Positions 36,701 through 49,474 are shown, counted from the first letter of the stretch. The stretch is DNA of 64,000 nt from Aquila chrysaetos chrysaetos (GCF_900496995.4 NC_044004.1:84141538-84205537); one strand, 5' to 3'. Notes: a model not told the origin generated them from the sequence alone. Translations and numbers: made by a program.

Positions 36701-39700
36701 CACTAATAAGTAGCAGTGACTTGACATTTTTCTAGCACTCTCTTACAAATCAGAACATTATTCATTCCTAATCAAAGCACTGGAGGCAAACATCTGACTT
36801 GTTAGGAAAAACCCCTGCCCCTTCAGAGATTGCTCATGTTAAACGGTTTCTAGGCAGTGTTAAAAAGTTGACCTAACACTTTTATCTGGGTCATATCCTC
36901 CAAACTCATTTTTGTGCAGTTAGGAAAGGTCCTCACTTGTTGAAATGAAAGAGACATTGTCTCTTGTTTAATTGCCTATTAGCTTTTCTGGGCCTGCCGC
37001 CAGTGAATGCATGGTCTCACTACAGATGCCAAGCCAAATACCTGCTGTGGAAAGGCAAGCAGCCAAAGTGTGCAACAAAGCAACGGAATCGCTTCCTGCA
37101 TTTAAGGAATTAACAGCTGGGTAACTCAAAGAAGATTAAGTCATGTGGGTAGTAATACTCGGTATGCATTTCCTTAGGGCCTACCTAAGCTGGGACAGCT
37201 TTCTATGCTCTGGTAACCCCGAGGCCCACACTAAGGACACTAAGGGATTTCAGAGTTTCTTCACACAGCAGGTGCTACCGAAGAACCTAAGCAAGGCGGG
37301 TAACTTCAACGGTAACTTCAACGAAGCTGATGCAAACACTTTGGTGAGTTCTGTCATAGCTATACTGACACCACCACTCATGATAACTAATTTAAACTTA
37401 ACTCAAGCACATCTGTACCGCCTGCAGCCAATGCATGACAAACTCATCTATAACGAAAGAGATATGGCAGCAGGCGGGGAAGAACTCAGCTTTCTAAATT
37501 CTGGCTGACATGATGCTATCTGTTCCCTGTCTTTTCCTTACTTTCAGAAGGAAATGTGCCAAAGGTGGTGAGGGGCTGCTGTCATCTGGACAGAAGAGAG
37601 CCTACCCACATTCACATGGAAGGCAGCTAGAGGTGATCTGGAAGTCAGCAGGTACAAAGCCTTGGTCAGGCAGATGGTCTTGCCTTCTGAAATACTCCGG
37701 GAGATACCCATTTCCCTTGTGCCAGGCCTGTTTGCGCAAGTACTGATTCACAGAATCAAGCTCTGTAATGCCTACTGCATCTCAGCATGTTCACGACTTC
37801 TCTGACTACTGCTCATCTCAGCACATGCCTCTCTGCTGGAAAGCTGACTGCTGAGTTTCACATATTGCTGTTCCGTGTCCAAAACAGCCTCACGCTTCAG
37901 ACCCCAGGAGGCTACTTCTGGAATTTCCTCAGCAGTAACTGCTGTGGAATGAGTCTGACAGTTCACAGTTCAGATATTGTGAACAGTCATCCAAGCATAA
38001 AACCAAGCACTGTCACGTAAACTGTCCTTACTCATGTGTACCATCCAAGAACAACACATAATCCTACTGTGTATGAGTGACAATTTCTTACTTAACAGAT
38101 CTGCTCTCCACATTTATTCAGAGCTGGATCTGCTAATGATAGTTTCAATGACCTGCACTGGATTATCTGTGCATCATTCTAATTCTTTATCGCCTCAGTT
38201 TGCTACAGCTGGGCAAATCCTTCTTCCTGGTAATACAGCGTAAGCCTCAGCTTTGCTGTTCAGCTTGTGAGGGCTATGTTTAGGAGAAAACTAGTTACGG
38301 ACACACAGAAGTCTGTTCCACCCATGAGGGTGGTATAGGGCACCTGATTCCCATAGATTCAGGTCACTCAGGCGTGTGCGTTCCTATCAACATAGTAATG
38401 CACGTTTGCAAATGAAATTTGTGTTCATTAGTGTTGTCCTGCAAAGAACATGGCACTTCCTTGGGGCAGCCATACGGGGAACTCACAGTGCAATGCTTGT
38501 GCTGCTACAGCCTGGAGGGAATGGTGGCTCCATCCCTATGATCTCAAGGGGTCTCAACAGATCCCAGGGAAGGCTTCTAACTTTTCTGCTTAGTGGTTGC
38601 CCCTAAGCACCTGTGGGCAATTGTCCATTCTTAACAGTGGTATTTCTTACAGTGTTTTTAAGGAATCTCTCTAATTTTCAAGGAAGGCATGCCCCTGCCT
38701 CTCCCTGACTCCAACTTCTTCAGTTGCCACTCTACTGCCTTCAAAAACCCCATACAACACTACTTACCAGGGTCTACTACTACTATTACTACTTAGAAGA
38801 GTGAGTCAGGCTGCAAAAATTGAGTCTGGAAGAGCACCTCTGCTACAAAGTTTTGTCTTGAAGACGGAAGCCCAAGTTACATGATGCATCAGCTTTATGC
38901 ACAATTTCATATACACATCAGTGCAGAATTCGTTTTCATTAAAAATAATTCATTAGTTTTCAAGTTTAAAAAAAAAAAAAAGAGAGAGATGGCATATGAC
39001 TCACGGGAGGGTAACAGGCCCATATTTAAAGATGTATGCTTCTTTCAGTCTACTCAATGTAACATCCTCTGGACTCCAGCACAATCCCTGTGTCCTCTAG
39101 TAGACTACAGTCCACACTGCTTCTCTTGTAACCTCTCCATTTCTCCCCAAGGCCATATAAGCCAGTCCACATTTCTGCAACATTTTTCATGTTCTGATCA
39201 TACCTAAACAGCTGGACGAGAGACAGCGCAGGAGGTAGCTAACTCCAAGCTATGCACTGGCTGCAGGCAGGAACATCTGGACTGGCCAGCTGGCAAGATG
39301 GAAAGAGCACAGCTTATGCTGCAGATTTTCCCTCAATGGCAGCACTCATCTGGCACTCTCTCTCCCTCCATCCAACATTGACTCTCCACAAACTTGTACT
39401 AACTTGGTTAATATCCCCTGATAGCCTCTTGTCAAATCTTTTTGAAGTTGGCCAAATGATACGAACTTTACTAGAGGGGTGAAATTGGGGAGCGGGGGGG
39501 GGGAATGACAGAGCAGGACAGAGAGATGTCTTGATCGTGTGATTTCCTTTTAAGACCAAGCTAAAAGCCAACAGCTTTCAAGGATGTCATTACCAAACTG
39601 CAACTGGAAAGGGGTGCAAATTAGTCATTAGATATTTCCTGATTACATGGGGCAATCGCCATTTGCTTATGACATACAATCTTCCCGCACGGCTGATCTC

Positions 39701-40100
39701 CCGAGAGACTAAGTCAGCATATGAACTAGCTGCTCTGTAGAAAACAACTCTCCAGAATGAGAGTCTCTGTGTACCACTAGGGTGCCACCTAATTAAGCTC
39801 TCGCTAGGACTGATTCACATGCTACATCTTACCTGTTTTGAGTCCTGACTTGGTTTTGCTTTCAGACAGTAAATCTTCTTATAAGGAAATAATGTCATTT
39901 TTCCCCTGAAAATCAGGTCAAGCCAGTTCAAAACAGTCACTATAATGTGCTTGGTTTCAAGTCATTCTAATAATGATTCATGAGCAGATCTGTTCTTCAT
40001 AAACCAGGAACGTTTCACTGAAATCTGACTGGTTTTATCTAATTTTGCATTAGCACTTAAAATTTCAGATGTATACTGTATACAGCAAAGAAATATTTAT
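27775..40100. other. Intergenic stretch with low-complexity tracts
   Basis: No gene could be supported. Simple tracts include poly(A) at about 30157-30180, poly(A) at about 31209-31228, poly(C) at about 31651-31669, poly(T) at about 34708-34722 and poly(A) at about 38966-38980. A GGAATTTCC motif, the same core as the human CXCL8 NF-kB site, lies at 37920-37928, about 3.3 kb upstream of gene C. Confidence 0.45.
31651..31669. repeat. Poly(C) tract
   Basis: A run of 19 cytosines just after CCACCA. Long C tracts are unstable and error-prone in sequencing. Confidence 0.9.
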
Positions 40101-40152
40101 TAAGTAAATAAAGATTAGAAAGTTGCAGGGGAAGGGAGAACTAAGAACACAC

Positions 40153-40310
40153 CTGCAAATCTTAAATTCCTGCATAGCCACAAACACATCATAAATAGAA
40201 GCTAGAAGCTTCAGGGATACACAAGGCATTCGAGCTGTTGGGACAAGACACATGGCAGCCTGACCCAGGAACAATCTGATTTGCCGAACTCCACTCATGT
40301 TCACAAGTAC
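40153..40310 (-). other. Candidate minus-strand internal exon, unknown gene
   Basis: On the minus strand a strong acceptor (pyrimidine tract TTTTTCTCTCTTCCTCAG) is followed by 158 bp that are open in one frame and end at GCAG|GTGTGT, a plausible donor. The phase-0 translation has 52 residues, is helix-prone, and includes MSGVRQIRLFLGQAAM and LKLLASIYDVFVAM. I do not recognise the family and found no partner exon. It lies about 0.8 kb before the NF-kB site of gene C, on the opposite strand. It could equally be a chance open stretch. Confidence 0.25.
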
Positions 40311-41125
40311 CTGAGGAAGAGAGAAAAAGGATATGCTGCAAAAAAAGGACGGGCAAAATCATATTTTGTACTGAAACTAATTACAAAAGCAAGTGCTTTG
40401 ACCATAACTGAACTAAACCTATGTGTAAATAAAGCTCAGAAAAATTGCATCTAATTTTCTTTAAAAGCTCCCAGAAAACTGCTTTTTTGCTGGTTTATAA
40501 CAAAAGTTAGCAAAATGCCTTGACAGTCATGAAGACAAAAAGAGTGACCTATCTGTGCAGAGGAGTGGAATAGAAGACTTAGTGGCGTGTAGGTATGGAA
40601 ATTTGAGTGTCTCCTAGCTGCAGGAAAAACAGGTTTGCAGTTTTCAAAAGGCAGGTGAAGATAGGGGTGCTCAGGGGAGCAACCCCCACCGGATGAGAGT
40701 GTGTAGTTGCACGGGGTTAGCCAGCGAGGCGAGCTCCAGAGCCCAAACCCTCCTTCGGCTCAGCACCCTGCACCGAGACTAACTGAAAGCAAACCGAGAT
40801 CCCCCACGAAAGAGCCTCAGCTCCTTCCAGAGAATGGGGCGAGTCTCCTCCAGGTCCCACGCAAACCCCGAGCGATCCTCGGGACAATGCGGTGCCATGC
40901 TTCCCCCTCCCCCGTACCTTACAGGGCCGCTGTGCCGGCAGCCTCTCGGGGCAGGGAGCGGACCCTCTTCTCCCCCTGCCCCGCTCCTTCGGCACCAGAC
41001 GCTCGGCGGTGGAAAGGGGCCAACGGGAGGTGCTTCCAGTCCGGCCGGCCCGGCCGCCCCACCTGGCCCGCGGCCGGGAGGTGGGGAGCCCAGCCAGGCA
41101 CAACCCCCGGCTCCGCTCCGCACCC

Positions 41126-41161
41126 GGGAAATTCCCCGACAGCTCCCGGCGGGAGATAAAA
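41126..41161 (+). promoter_or_regulatory. Gene C promoter: NF-kB site and TATA-like box
   Basis: A perfect NF-kB site, GGGAAATTCC (41126-41135, the same ten bases as in gene B), is followed after about 20 bp by a TATA-like GATAAAA (41155-41161). Transcription would start near 41185. The promoter lies in a CpG island spanning about 40.9-41.9 kb. Confidence 0.7.
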
Positions 41162-41224
41162 GCACCGGCGGAGAACGGGGCGGCAGAGACGGCTCCCGCA
41201 GCACCTCGGCCGCCAGCACCAGCC

Positions 41225-41996
41225 ATGAGCCCGCACCTCCTCCTCGTCCTCCTCCTGGCCGCCGCTCTCTGCCGGGGTAAGCGGCTGCGAGCTCGCCGGG
41301 CGGGCTGAGCCGGGGGCACCCAGCCGTCCGCGGACGGCTCCCGGCAGGGGCTTGCGCGGGGTGCCGGCGCCCCCGGGGCCCGGCGGGGGGTCGGGGGGGG
41401 GGGGTGTCGGGCGGCGGGGGGGGCCCCCGGAGCCGAGGCTCAGGCGGCACCTCCCGCCTGCCAGGCGCGCCGCTGGCCGGGGAGCTGCGCTGCCGCTGCG
41501 TGCGGACCGTGTCCGAGGTGATCCCGCCGCGGCGCCTGGCCCGCGTGGAGTTCGTCGCCGAGGGCCCGCACTGCGCCGAGCCCGAGGTCATGTAAGTGCC
41601 CGGCCCCCGCCCCGGCCCCGGCCCCGGCCCCGGCCCCGGCCCCGGCCTCACCCCCTCCCTCGCCCCGCAGAGCCACGACGAAGCAGGGACAGACGGTGTG
41701 CCTGAGCCCCTCCGCACCCTGGGTCAAGCTCATCGTCACCAGGATCCTCAACAGGTGGGTGCCTGCCGGGGGCAGCCTGCCCAGCTCCGCCCGCCCGCCC
41801 ACCGCCGCCGCGGGGGTGTCCCGGGACGGAGCGGGGCGGCCCCCGCACCGCACTCCCCGGGTAAAGCGAGGGGGAGCCTCTTTCACCTCCCCCGTACCCC
41901 GCTTCCAGGCAAGCTGAAGGCTCGCAGGTGATGGCAGGCGATCGCTGATCGCCCCCTTCGTGGCTTTTTGCTTTCAGCTCAGCACAGAAGAACTGA
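41225..41996 (+). CDS. Gene C: GRO-like ELR+ CXC chemokine (93 aa, 4 exons)
   Basis: Coding exons are 41225-41276, 41465-41591, 41671-41754 and 41978-41996, with GT-AG introns, joining to 282 nt. Residues 1-17 are a leucine-rich signal peptide. The mature N-terminus APLAG leads into E24-L25-R26, then C27-R-C29, C54 (GPHC) and C70. The C-terminal helix contains SAPWVKLIV and the tail is NSSAQKN. ELR, the TVSEVIPP segment and the helix place it with the GRO/CXCL1-3/CXCL5 group of CXCR2 ligands. Which named avian gene it equals is not certain. Coding GC content is extreme, unlike genes A and B. Introns 1 and 2 are under 200 bp. A 10-kb distant copy, gene D, is almost identical through exon 3. 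Confidence 0.93.
41610..41645 (+). repeat. (CCCCGG)6 hexanucleotide repeat in gene C intron 2
   Basis: Six perfect CCCCGG units follow one imperfect unit. On the minus strand this is GGGGCC, a motif able to form G-quadruplexes. It occupies much of the 79-bp intron 2. Gene D has the same six units. Confidence 0.95.
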
Positions 41997-42089
41997 CGGG
42001 AGAAGAGAAACGCGCTGGAGGGGAGATGACATTGATCCTGACGCTTCGGGGGCTTTCTTCTCCTGAAATGCACTGCGTTTGAGCTCAGC

Positions 42090-42146
42090 CTATTTATTGA
42101 GGCCTTTATTTAACGTATTGATACCTGTTTGTATTTATTTAAATAT
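42090..42146 (+). promoter_or_regulatory. AU-rich elements in gene C 3' UTR
   Basis: ATTTA-containing motifs recur at 42091-42098, 42105-42112 and 42131-42146, about 100 nt after the stop codon, as expected for an unstable inflammatory mRNA. Confidence 0.7.
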
Positions 42147-43157
42147 TGCAAGTACTATGTAAGACGTGTCTTTAATTTGGACATTGTCTGAAAAGCACCA
42201 TTTTCAGTGCTGTACTAATTTACTGCCTTTAAAACCTTGCTTTTGGGGTGTTGTGCAGGAGAAAAGATACAGGCAATATCCTGAATTCTTTCACGGGAAA
42301 ATATTTCCTTGGGCTGCAGCATCAGCAAACCACTGATGAGGCTTCAGCATCAGCATGAAATATATTTCCACACTACAGGCCTTTGTAAGGACTTGAGTAA
42401 CTCACGTAGAAACATTTATTCTACATAGCAGCTTTGAGCGGAGATGGGAACTGCTGCCTCCCAAAACACATCTTCGTTTTGTTTTGCACATCGTAAAACT
42501 ACGTGGCTGGGAAAAAACTTTCCCAGCTTCTGTTGGAAAGCCGTGCAGCCTGCTGTGCCAGAGCCAGAGGTTAACTTGGCAGCGCAAGTTCACCAGCAGC
42601 CTCTAGTTCCCTTCTCCTGCCAGAAGTCCTGGTATACACAGCAGTGCTTACCTTGTGCGTTTGAATTTTGAGGGAGCTGGTGGGTTTTGCTCCTTGCAAC
42701 CTTAGACATGTGATGTCTTTTTTTGTATGGCATAATGTCATAATTTATATAAAGTTATATGTAAGGGAACGTGCTGTTGTGTTGATGGATGTTTATTTAT
42801 TCTAGTCCAAATTCCTTTTGGAATTGTGTATATGCAGTTTCCTCTTCTCTTCATGTTTCTGTCCAGCAGAAAATTAAAAAGAAGGGGGATCTAAACCACT
42901 TCTAAATACGAGTATTTAAATGTCATCATGGTGACACCATGTGATATCTATTCATCTACTCATTTTCCAAAATGCTGAAGAAACCCTTGTCACTGTATAT
43001 GTATAATTATTGTCTAGAGGTATCATCATACATCCCGAATAACAGTAATAAGTTCCTGTATATCAAATGGAAGATTTTTTCGGATGTTTTTATTACTATC
43101 TATGTTTCCTAATTAAGAAGTTTTCCCTTGTTACTTACAGAGTTGTGCTTTTTAAAA

Positions 43158-43163
43158 AATAAA
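43158..43163 (+). promoter_or_regulatory. Likely polyadenylation signal of gene C
   Basis: AATAAA 1.16 kb after the stop. Gene D has a signal at a comparable distance (1.06 kb), which supports the assignment. Confidence 0.5.
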
Positions 43164-43169
43164 TACTTA

Positions 43170-46100
43170 GATACACTTGCCTGGTGTCTGCTTCCATGTG
43201 TTAACATAAAAAACAAACCTTACAACATCAAATCTTGTCGGTTTAGTTAATGGCTTGTGTAAGCTGTGCCCATTGATACACTTTCACCATTCCAAAACTA
43301 CAATTCTCAGCATTCCTGTGCCTTAATGGGAGTTCTGGACTGAGAGCAGTAGGACTGAACCTCTTTTATTTGGTCCCGTTTGCAGGGAAATTAATTTATT
43401 TGGGAGGCTGATGTGAAAAGCGCCAGGGCTCCATTTTCCTCGCTTCTATTTCACTGCAGTCACCTAGAAGTTGAAAACTGGGCTAGAGACAGTAGGGTTT
43501 GGAGCAGTGAAACAACTCTTTCCCACACATCCCCCTAAATATTTGTGCCAGTTTCTAGTTCCTTTTGAAATGAGGAAAAGTACAGGTTTCATATGGCCAA
43601 ATGGCTTAGACCTTTTCTTAGCAAGGTTACAAGAAAACCTTTTACCCTTCCATCCTCTCGCTGTGCTTGAAACAAGCTAGTGCTGCCACTTGGAGAGACT
43701 GAGAAGAAACCCTGGCCTTTTGGCAGACCCCAAGGGCAGGGAGCAAGTCTGAGCTGGTTCAAGTTGAATGAAGCCAGCAAACTGCGGTCTGGATGGCAAG
43801 GAGGTCAGATAACATAACTTCATCGCCGATAACAGATTGATGTTAGTTTAAATACGAAGCTGTGTGATTGTCTTGGGTTTCTCAAGCCCAAGAGGCTCTT
43901 CTTTCTGTCTACTGACATGCTTCTGTCCTTTCACCTACTGCAAAGGAGCAATGCTATTTTCACGATGTATTTTTCTGACACGTTCTCCATGAAAATGCAG
44001 CAGGAGGCGGTAGACTGTGGGTAAAGCAAGGGCAATACTACCTATTTCGGCCCCGATTAGCCTGCTGCTAATTTGTTCCTCAGGCAAACTCCCTCCTAAA
44101 TAAATACTAGTCATGCCAACATTTGTGATGGCTTCACAAAGTTTACTCCCAGCCTCTGTGAAAACATGACCAGGCTGGATGTTCTCCTTAATAAAAGGGA
44201 AATTGTTGGGAATGTGGAATTTAAAGTGTCTACAGAACTTGCTTTCCAAATTGCCTAGCTGCAGTAACAAATCTACAGATGTGCAATCGGAGTCGTGCGA
44301 ATGTACTGCAGTATCTGTTGTTTGCAACACCTGACGTTGCCTTTCCCGGTTCATACGGATTGTTGTGACTCAGCTGTGGAAGCCTTTTTTGGGGAAGAAT
44401 GATCCTTTTGGTCCATACTTGCACAGTGCCTAGGACTGAGGCTCCTGACCCTGTTAGGGACACAGACACCGCTTTAACACAAATCTGGCTGCAAGGCCAT
44501 TGCTCTAAGCAAATTCTGCTGCTGCAATATGGAAGGAAGGCACCTTCCTCCCTTCCTCATATTTACATCGGTCAAAAAAGGCTGGAGATCAGAAAGTTCA
44601 TAGCAGAGAAGCGAAGTGGACAGATTTCCAAAGCTGTTTGATGGAACAAAGAGGAGATGTGGCTGCCCCAGCACTCCCTCTATGACCTGTAGAATCCTCT
44701 GGCTATTGGGGCACTTCCAGGTGGCCAGAGGAGACTGTGAAGGACAAACTGAGGGACAGCACAAGCTTGACAAGTGATTCTCAACTCACTTTGAGAGTGG
44801 CAGCAGGATTTCAGCATTGTTGTCCTCATGTGAATATCTTTCTTTCCACCTCCACCCCACGCCATCTCTTCAGTACACACATATTTAAATAGGTCTGGAA
44901 TGGCTGGATGTCCTTTTCACTCTACCCCTGCTACACGTCTGTAGCTGCCACAGACAACATGGGGATTTTCTGTCTGCAAAGCTATTGTTCAAATATGATT
45001 ACTTTATTTGGATGACCTCCTGGGAGTGGAACAGTACTGAAATCCAGTTCCACATCTGTTTGGCAGGATCTAGCCTGGTTTTCTTAGTAAATCAAGTCTA
45101 TTATGTGACAAAGCTGCCTTGATTGTTCTTTATTCCTCTGTTCCCCTGGCAACTTTTGAGTGTTGGCCATTTTCAAAGTAATAGGATCAAAGATATTCAC
45201 TTTCTAGATGTTTTCTGAAAGTCTACAGGTAGCTGTAGAAATTGCCATTGTGCTCACACTGATGAAAAGACTGCAGCGTAAGCATATAACACACTTTTGT
45301 AACACACTAGACAACCTAAGGCAGAGGGTGAAAGAGAAGTTATGAGTGCCTTAACTGGGGGAAGTTCCTTGGTTGGAGTCTGTATCTAATTAGACATCAC
45401 AGAATTCAATCGCAAACTCAAGTCCATTGAAAACCAGTTTCATCAGTTCTGCTACTTATTTGCTCAAAGCACCTTAATCATCCATTGCAATAATCCTCAC
45501 CTCGTGGGAGCAAGGGTCAGGTCTACCGTGTCAGTGTCAAGTAGAGGTTAATGTTGCTGGGCCTTCCTTCAATTTCCCAAAAATATCATCCATGCACAGC
45601 AGCAGGATGAGTTGTGCAGATTGCATATTTTCCTTACGTTACGACACAGATTCTTGTTCTCTTTGTGTCATCAGATAGATAGACCTCTTAACACACTAAC
45701 CTCATCACAGATAAATGCTTTTAAAGTTACTCCTTCTCCTTGGGCTTCCCTGATTCATACTCACTGGCATAAGAAAATTATCTGATCTGCCTCTCTTCCT
45801 TATCTCTTCTTCCAGGAGGCACCAGTGCAAGAGGACAGCATACCTATGGCCTTTCATCATGCTAACTGGCAGTGGACCAGTCAGACTCTCTTATGTCTCA
45901 CCAGTAACTAATGACCAAGTGTGACCAACTGGTTGTGTCAGTTAGAAAAGGATGGGAATCTCCCTGTAGCCGGAAAAGTCTGGCCAGGAGCTTGGGCTGG
46001 TCCCATTTGCAAAATTCAGCTAATTGCCCAGGGCATAATCCTTGAAAGAGTTCATTCCTTTGGGATGATCCTGAATTATTTTCCTCTTAACTTAGTTGAG

Positions 46101-49100
46101 AGTCTATCTGAAAGTGACAGTGTGGATCACATATTCATAATTTCAGCTGCCTCCTAGTCACAGCCTTCATTAAAGATTACTGCATTGACTCCAGTACAAA
46201 GGAATAGTTGCAGGATATTCTGAGCACCAGTCCAAACAGCACAAGGTGTTCTTGTTTCACAGGGACAGAGACAGAATAAATGATGCTCATCTGACTTTTT
46301 ATTGCTTTTTTTTTCTAAAACGTGGTCCTGATAATAGGGCTTGGAGTGTACCCTGACTGAGCCAGATGTGTAGGGTTAGTCTAGCACAGCTTAAAGGGAA
46401 GTGACTGAGCAACGCTCCTGGGCACATGAGACATCTTTTCGAGTCGTTGTAAATCTCGAGTTTCCCCTCGCTCTCTTGGTATGATGGGTATTTGCACAAG
46501 ACTGTCCCCACACTCTAGCCTGGGCTAAAGGTCAGGCCAGCTGTTGAGGAGTTTGATATGTCAGAGAATGAAGACATTCTAGCCCATCAATAAATGTTCT
46601 TGTGAACGTCAAACAAAATGGTTAATTACATCACAGGAAAATGACTGAGCAAATGAGCTTCTTCATAAGCACTGCAGATGTTGCACATTTATCAACAAGC
46701 CACATTTGCTGACTGAGGAGTATTTCCTTTTCTGGCATAGTGAAGCAATCTCAGAGCTTCTTCACCTCTTTCTGCAGTGAGTTTCTGCTTCCCTGACACA
46801 TCATTATTTCATGGTTATGAGCTGCTCAGTGCTCAGATCTCCCTTTAAAAGCAATATACCTGAACAGCTTATCTGCTGAATTAATGCTGAATTATGTTAT
46901 AATTCACATTAAGACTAGGCAGTGGCAAGTGAATGTATGTGAATGAATTTTTCCTAGTTGAAGAATAATAAAAGAGATTGCTTTGAAAAGCTGTATTGGC
47001 ACAGGGAGGCGGTGACAGGCCCAGGAAAACATGGGCACATTGTCTAGTTGACTTTATAAGCCCTGAACAGATTAAGTTCCAAATCCCACAAACACCTGTC
47101 CTCCAGATTTTGACCGTGACTGTTCTACTAAAAAGATGAAAACTTTTCCAGTTCACAAGAAGCTTAGCTTTACTTGAAGGTAGCTTATTTTTTTTAAGGC
47201 CCTCTTGATCAGTTCACAAGAAGCTTAGCTTTACTTGAAGGTAGCTTATTTTTTTTAAGGCCCTCTTGATTATTTGTTATGAAATCTCCCACTGGAGACA
47301 AAAAAGACTAGGAAGCGGCTTTCCAGATGTTTGAGAAGACAGAGGAAAGTAATGTAATTTAAGATCCTGTTGCTGGAGTTGATAGTTTGAAACCCACGGG
47401 ACAAAAGGCTCATTGAAGAGTTTCTCACTGTATGGGGAGTTTGTCAATGCTGTTTTACCACTTGCATGTTTAACCGCCAAACTACTGTAATCATTGATAT
47501 TGCTATATATTTCATTTAGCTAAGCCTATTCCTGGACATAAATTCCTGCTGAGAGTTTTGGATAAGACTTAAGTAGTTACTCTACTGAAATATGCTCAGT
47601 TAATGCAGATTTCTATGTGACGCAAGGCATTCGTCACTCTCTAACAGAGAAATCCTTTTCCTCCATGGGACAGGCCCTTAACGTACCATCCGTAGCAATT
47701 TTCTAAGACCTCAGCCACTGCTGCCCTCCATGAATTGCTCAAAAAAGGGGTAAATGCAGGTCAGCACCAATTGTTCTTCTATACCTGGTCTACTTAAAGT
47801 GACAACTGAAGTCAGCGATGAAAAGCCAGCTTCATCTAAGTTGCCATTGACGTCAGTGCGATGAGGACTTCACGCAACAAGTGAAGTCTTCACCCTGAAA
47901 TCCAAGACGACTGCGTTCAGAACGAGGCTGCTATGGAGGTGGTACTTTCTGAAGCAGAAAGCCTGTTTGCACAGAACAATGCCACAAAAAGAAAAACAAA
48001 CTGATAGCATAGGCAAGATTTTCCCAAATAAACAAAAGACAGCACATAATGCCATATCTTATAAACAGCCACAAGGCAGGAAACCTTAGTTTATATAGGG
48101 GGTGGGGCGCGTGGCAGGAACCTGAAATTTGGGGAGAAAAAAGTCAGAAAACACTTCACAGAGACTATATTCCTCACATTTTAAAGCTAGTCCACGTCTT
48201 TATGATGCCTTTGCATCTGGCACACCTAGCATACCACTTAAGGTTCTACTCTGAACATTTCTGTGTTGGAGAAACAGGATTCTCAGCATGAAAATGTTAT
48301 TTTTCCCTTGGCACCTTCTAAGGAAATTTCATAATAACAGGCAGGGTTGTAGCTGAGTTTTGGTGTTGTGGAGCAAGGACTAGTACCCAGGCTAGCGTTT
48401 GATAGTTGGTGCTTACCTATTGAGCGAGAACATGTAGTTCTTTCAGAAAACTCTTGAGCAACGCAGAAGGAATTACAGATGGTTAGGAATTAGGTATTTG
48501 CTCCCTACCCTTTGGCAGACTGAACACAATGAGAGGCAGGTGCTTTCGAGAGAAATACAAACCCCCACTGCTCTGAGATCTTCCCCTCCTGGTTACTTTA
48601 GTGCTTCCATAACTTCCTGCAGGTTGGCAAAAGCGAGAAATAGTCAAGTGCCCCACGGCTTACAGATCTGATGGACCTAGAGCCACAGACACTGCATTGG
48701 CAAGGCCCAAATCAGTGAATTCACACCCAGCTCCAAGGGGAGAAAAGTCAGCTCATTAACAGCAAGGCAGTCAAATTGGTCAGCGTGAAGGGAAATACCT
48801 GATGGAACAGGTAACTGCGAACACGAAGTTATCTCTGTTCTTAGTTTCCCTCTTCCTGGGAATATTGTGCAATTAAGCAGAGAGCTGATTTACAAGCTTG
48901 CACACACTGCACTAATAAATCAGTCTGTGTTGTCATCTCCCCCTGCCCGAGTTAAAAGAAACGAGGTGTTCATTGCCTAATACCAAATTGGCTCTTTCGC
49001 TGCCCAGACCAAGGAAAAAAAATTAACACAGTTATTACATCTTTGAAAAGATCTTAGTGGAAAAATTTTAATCACTCTTCACTACTCCAGGAAGCACAAC

Positions 49101-49470
49101 AGCAGTCCAAAGAAAAGCTGGAGGACTGAAATAAAACAATGCATGATCTCCAAAGACTGGGAAGAAAGGGTGGGATGGCTGTGGCACCCCTGGACTGCAC
49201 CTGCTGCTCAGAGATATCCCTGGATCCTCTGGCAGGCTTTAAGCCTTGACATCTTTCCAGATGGCTGGAGAGGGCCCCTACCACTCAGTGCTTTGCATAA
49301 CATTCAGGGCTCTTTGCTTTTCAGCTAACAACTAAATCCACATGGAAATTAATGTGTGCTTGGCAGAGAAACCCAGATGCTAAAATTAAATGTGAACTTA
49401 TCCTTAGTTGCAGAAGACAAAGGATTTTATGTCTCAGTTTCCACTAGCATCTTTCAGGCTTATGAACTTC
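43170..49470. other. Intergenic between genes C and D
   Basis: No gene supported. The minus-strand open frame at 43935-44354 (139 codons) has no domain I recognise and is of a length expected by chance. A sequence close to the ZNF143/THAP11 element lies at about 43298-43317. Confidence 0.4.
47150..47271. repeat. 61-bp tandem duplication
   Basis: Two copies of a 61-bp unit beginning GTTCACAAGAAGCTTAGC sit head to tail (starts 47151 and 47212). They look identical by eye, including an eight-base T run, so the duplication is recent or an assembly artefact. Confidence 0.95.
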
Positions 49471-49474
49471 AACT

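Noticed and set aside
39100-39125. CCACACTGC resembling the GPHC codons of a chemokine exon 2
   Set aside because: No CXC pair upstream and the frame does not otherwise resemble a chemokine.
40717-41717. Several long overlapping frames, some poly-Pro/Gly, over gene C and again over gene D
   Set aside because: They are by-products of very high GC content and the CCCCGG repeat. Only the spliced chemokine frame matches a known family.
43935-44354. 139-codon minus-strand open frame downstream of gene C
   Set aside because: The translation does not match a family I know, there are no flanking splice signals, and similar lengths occur by chance elsewhere in the window.
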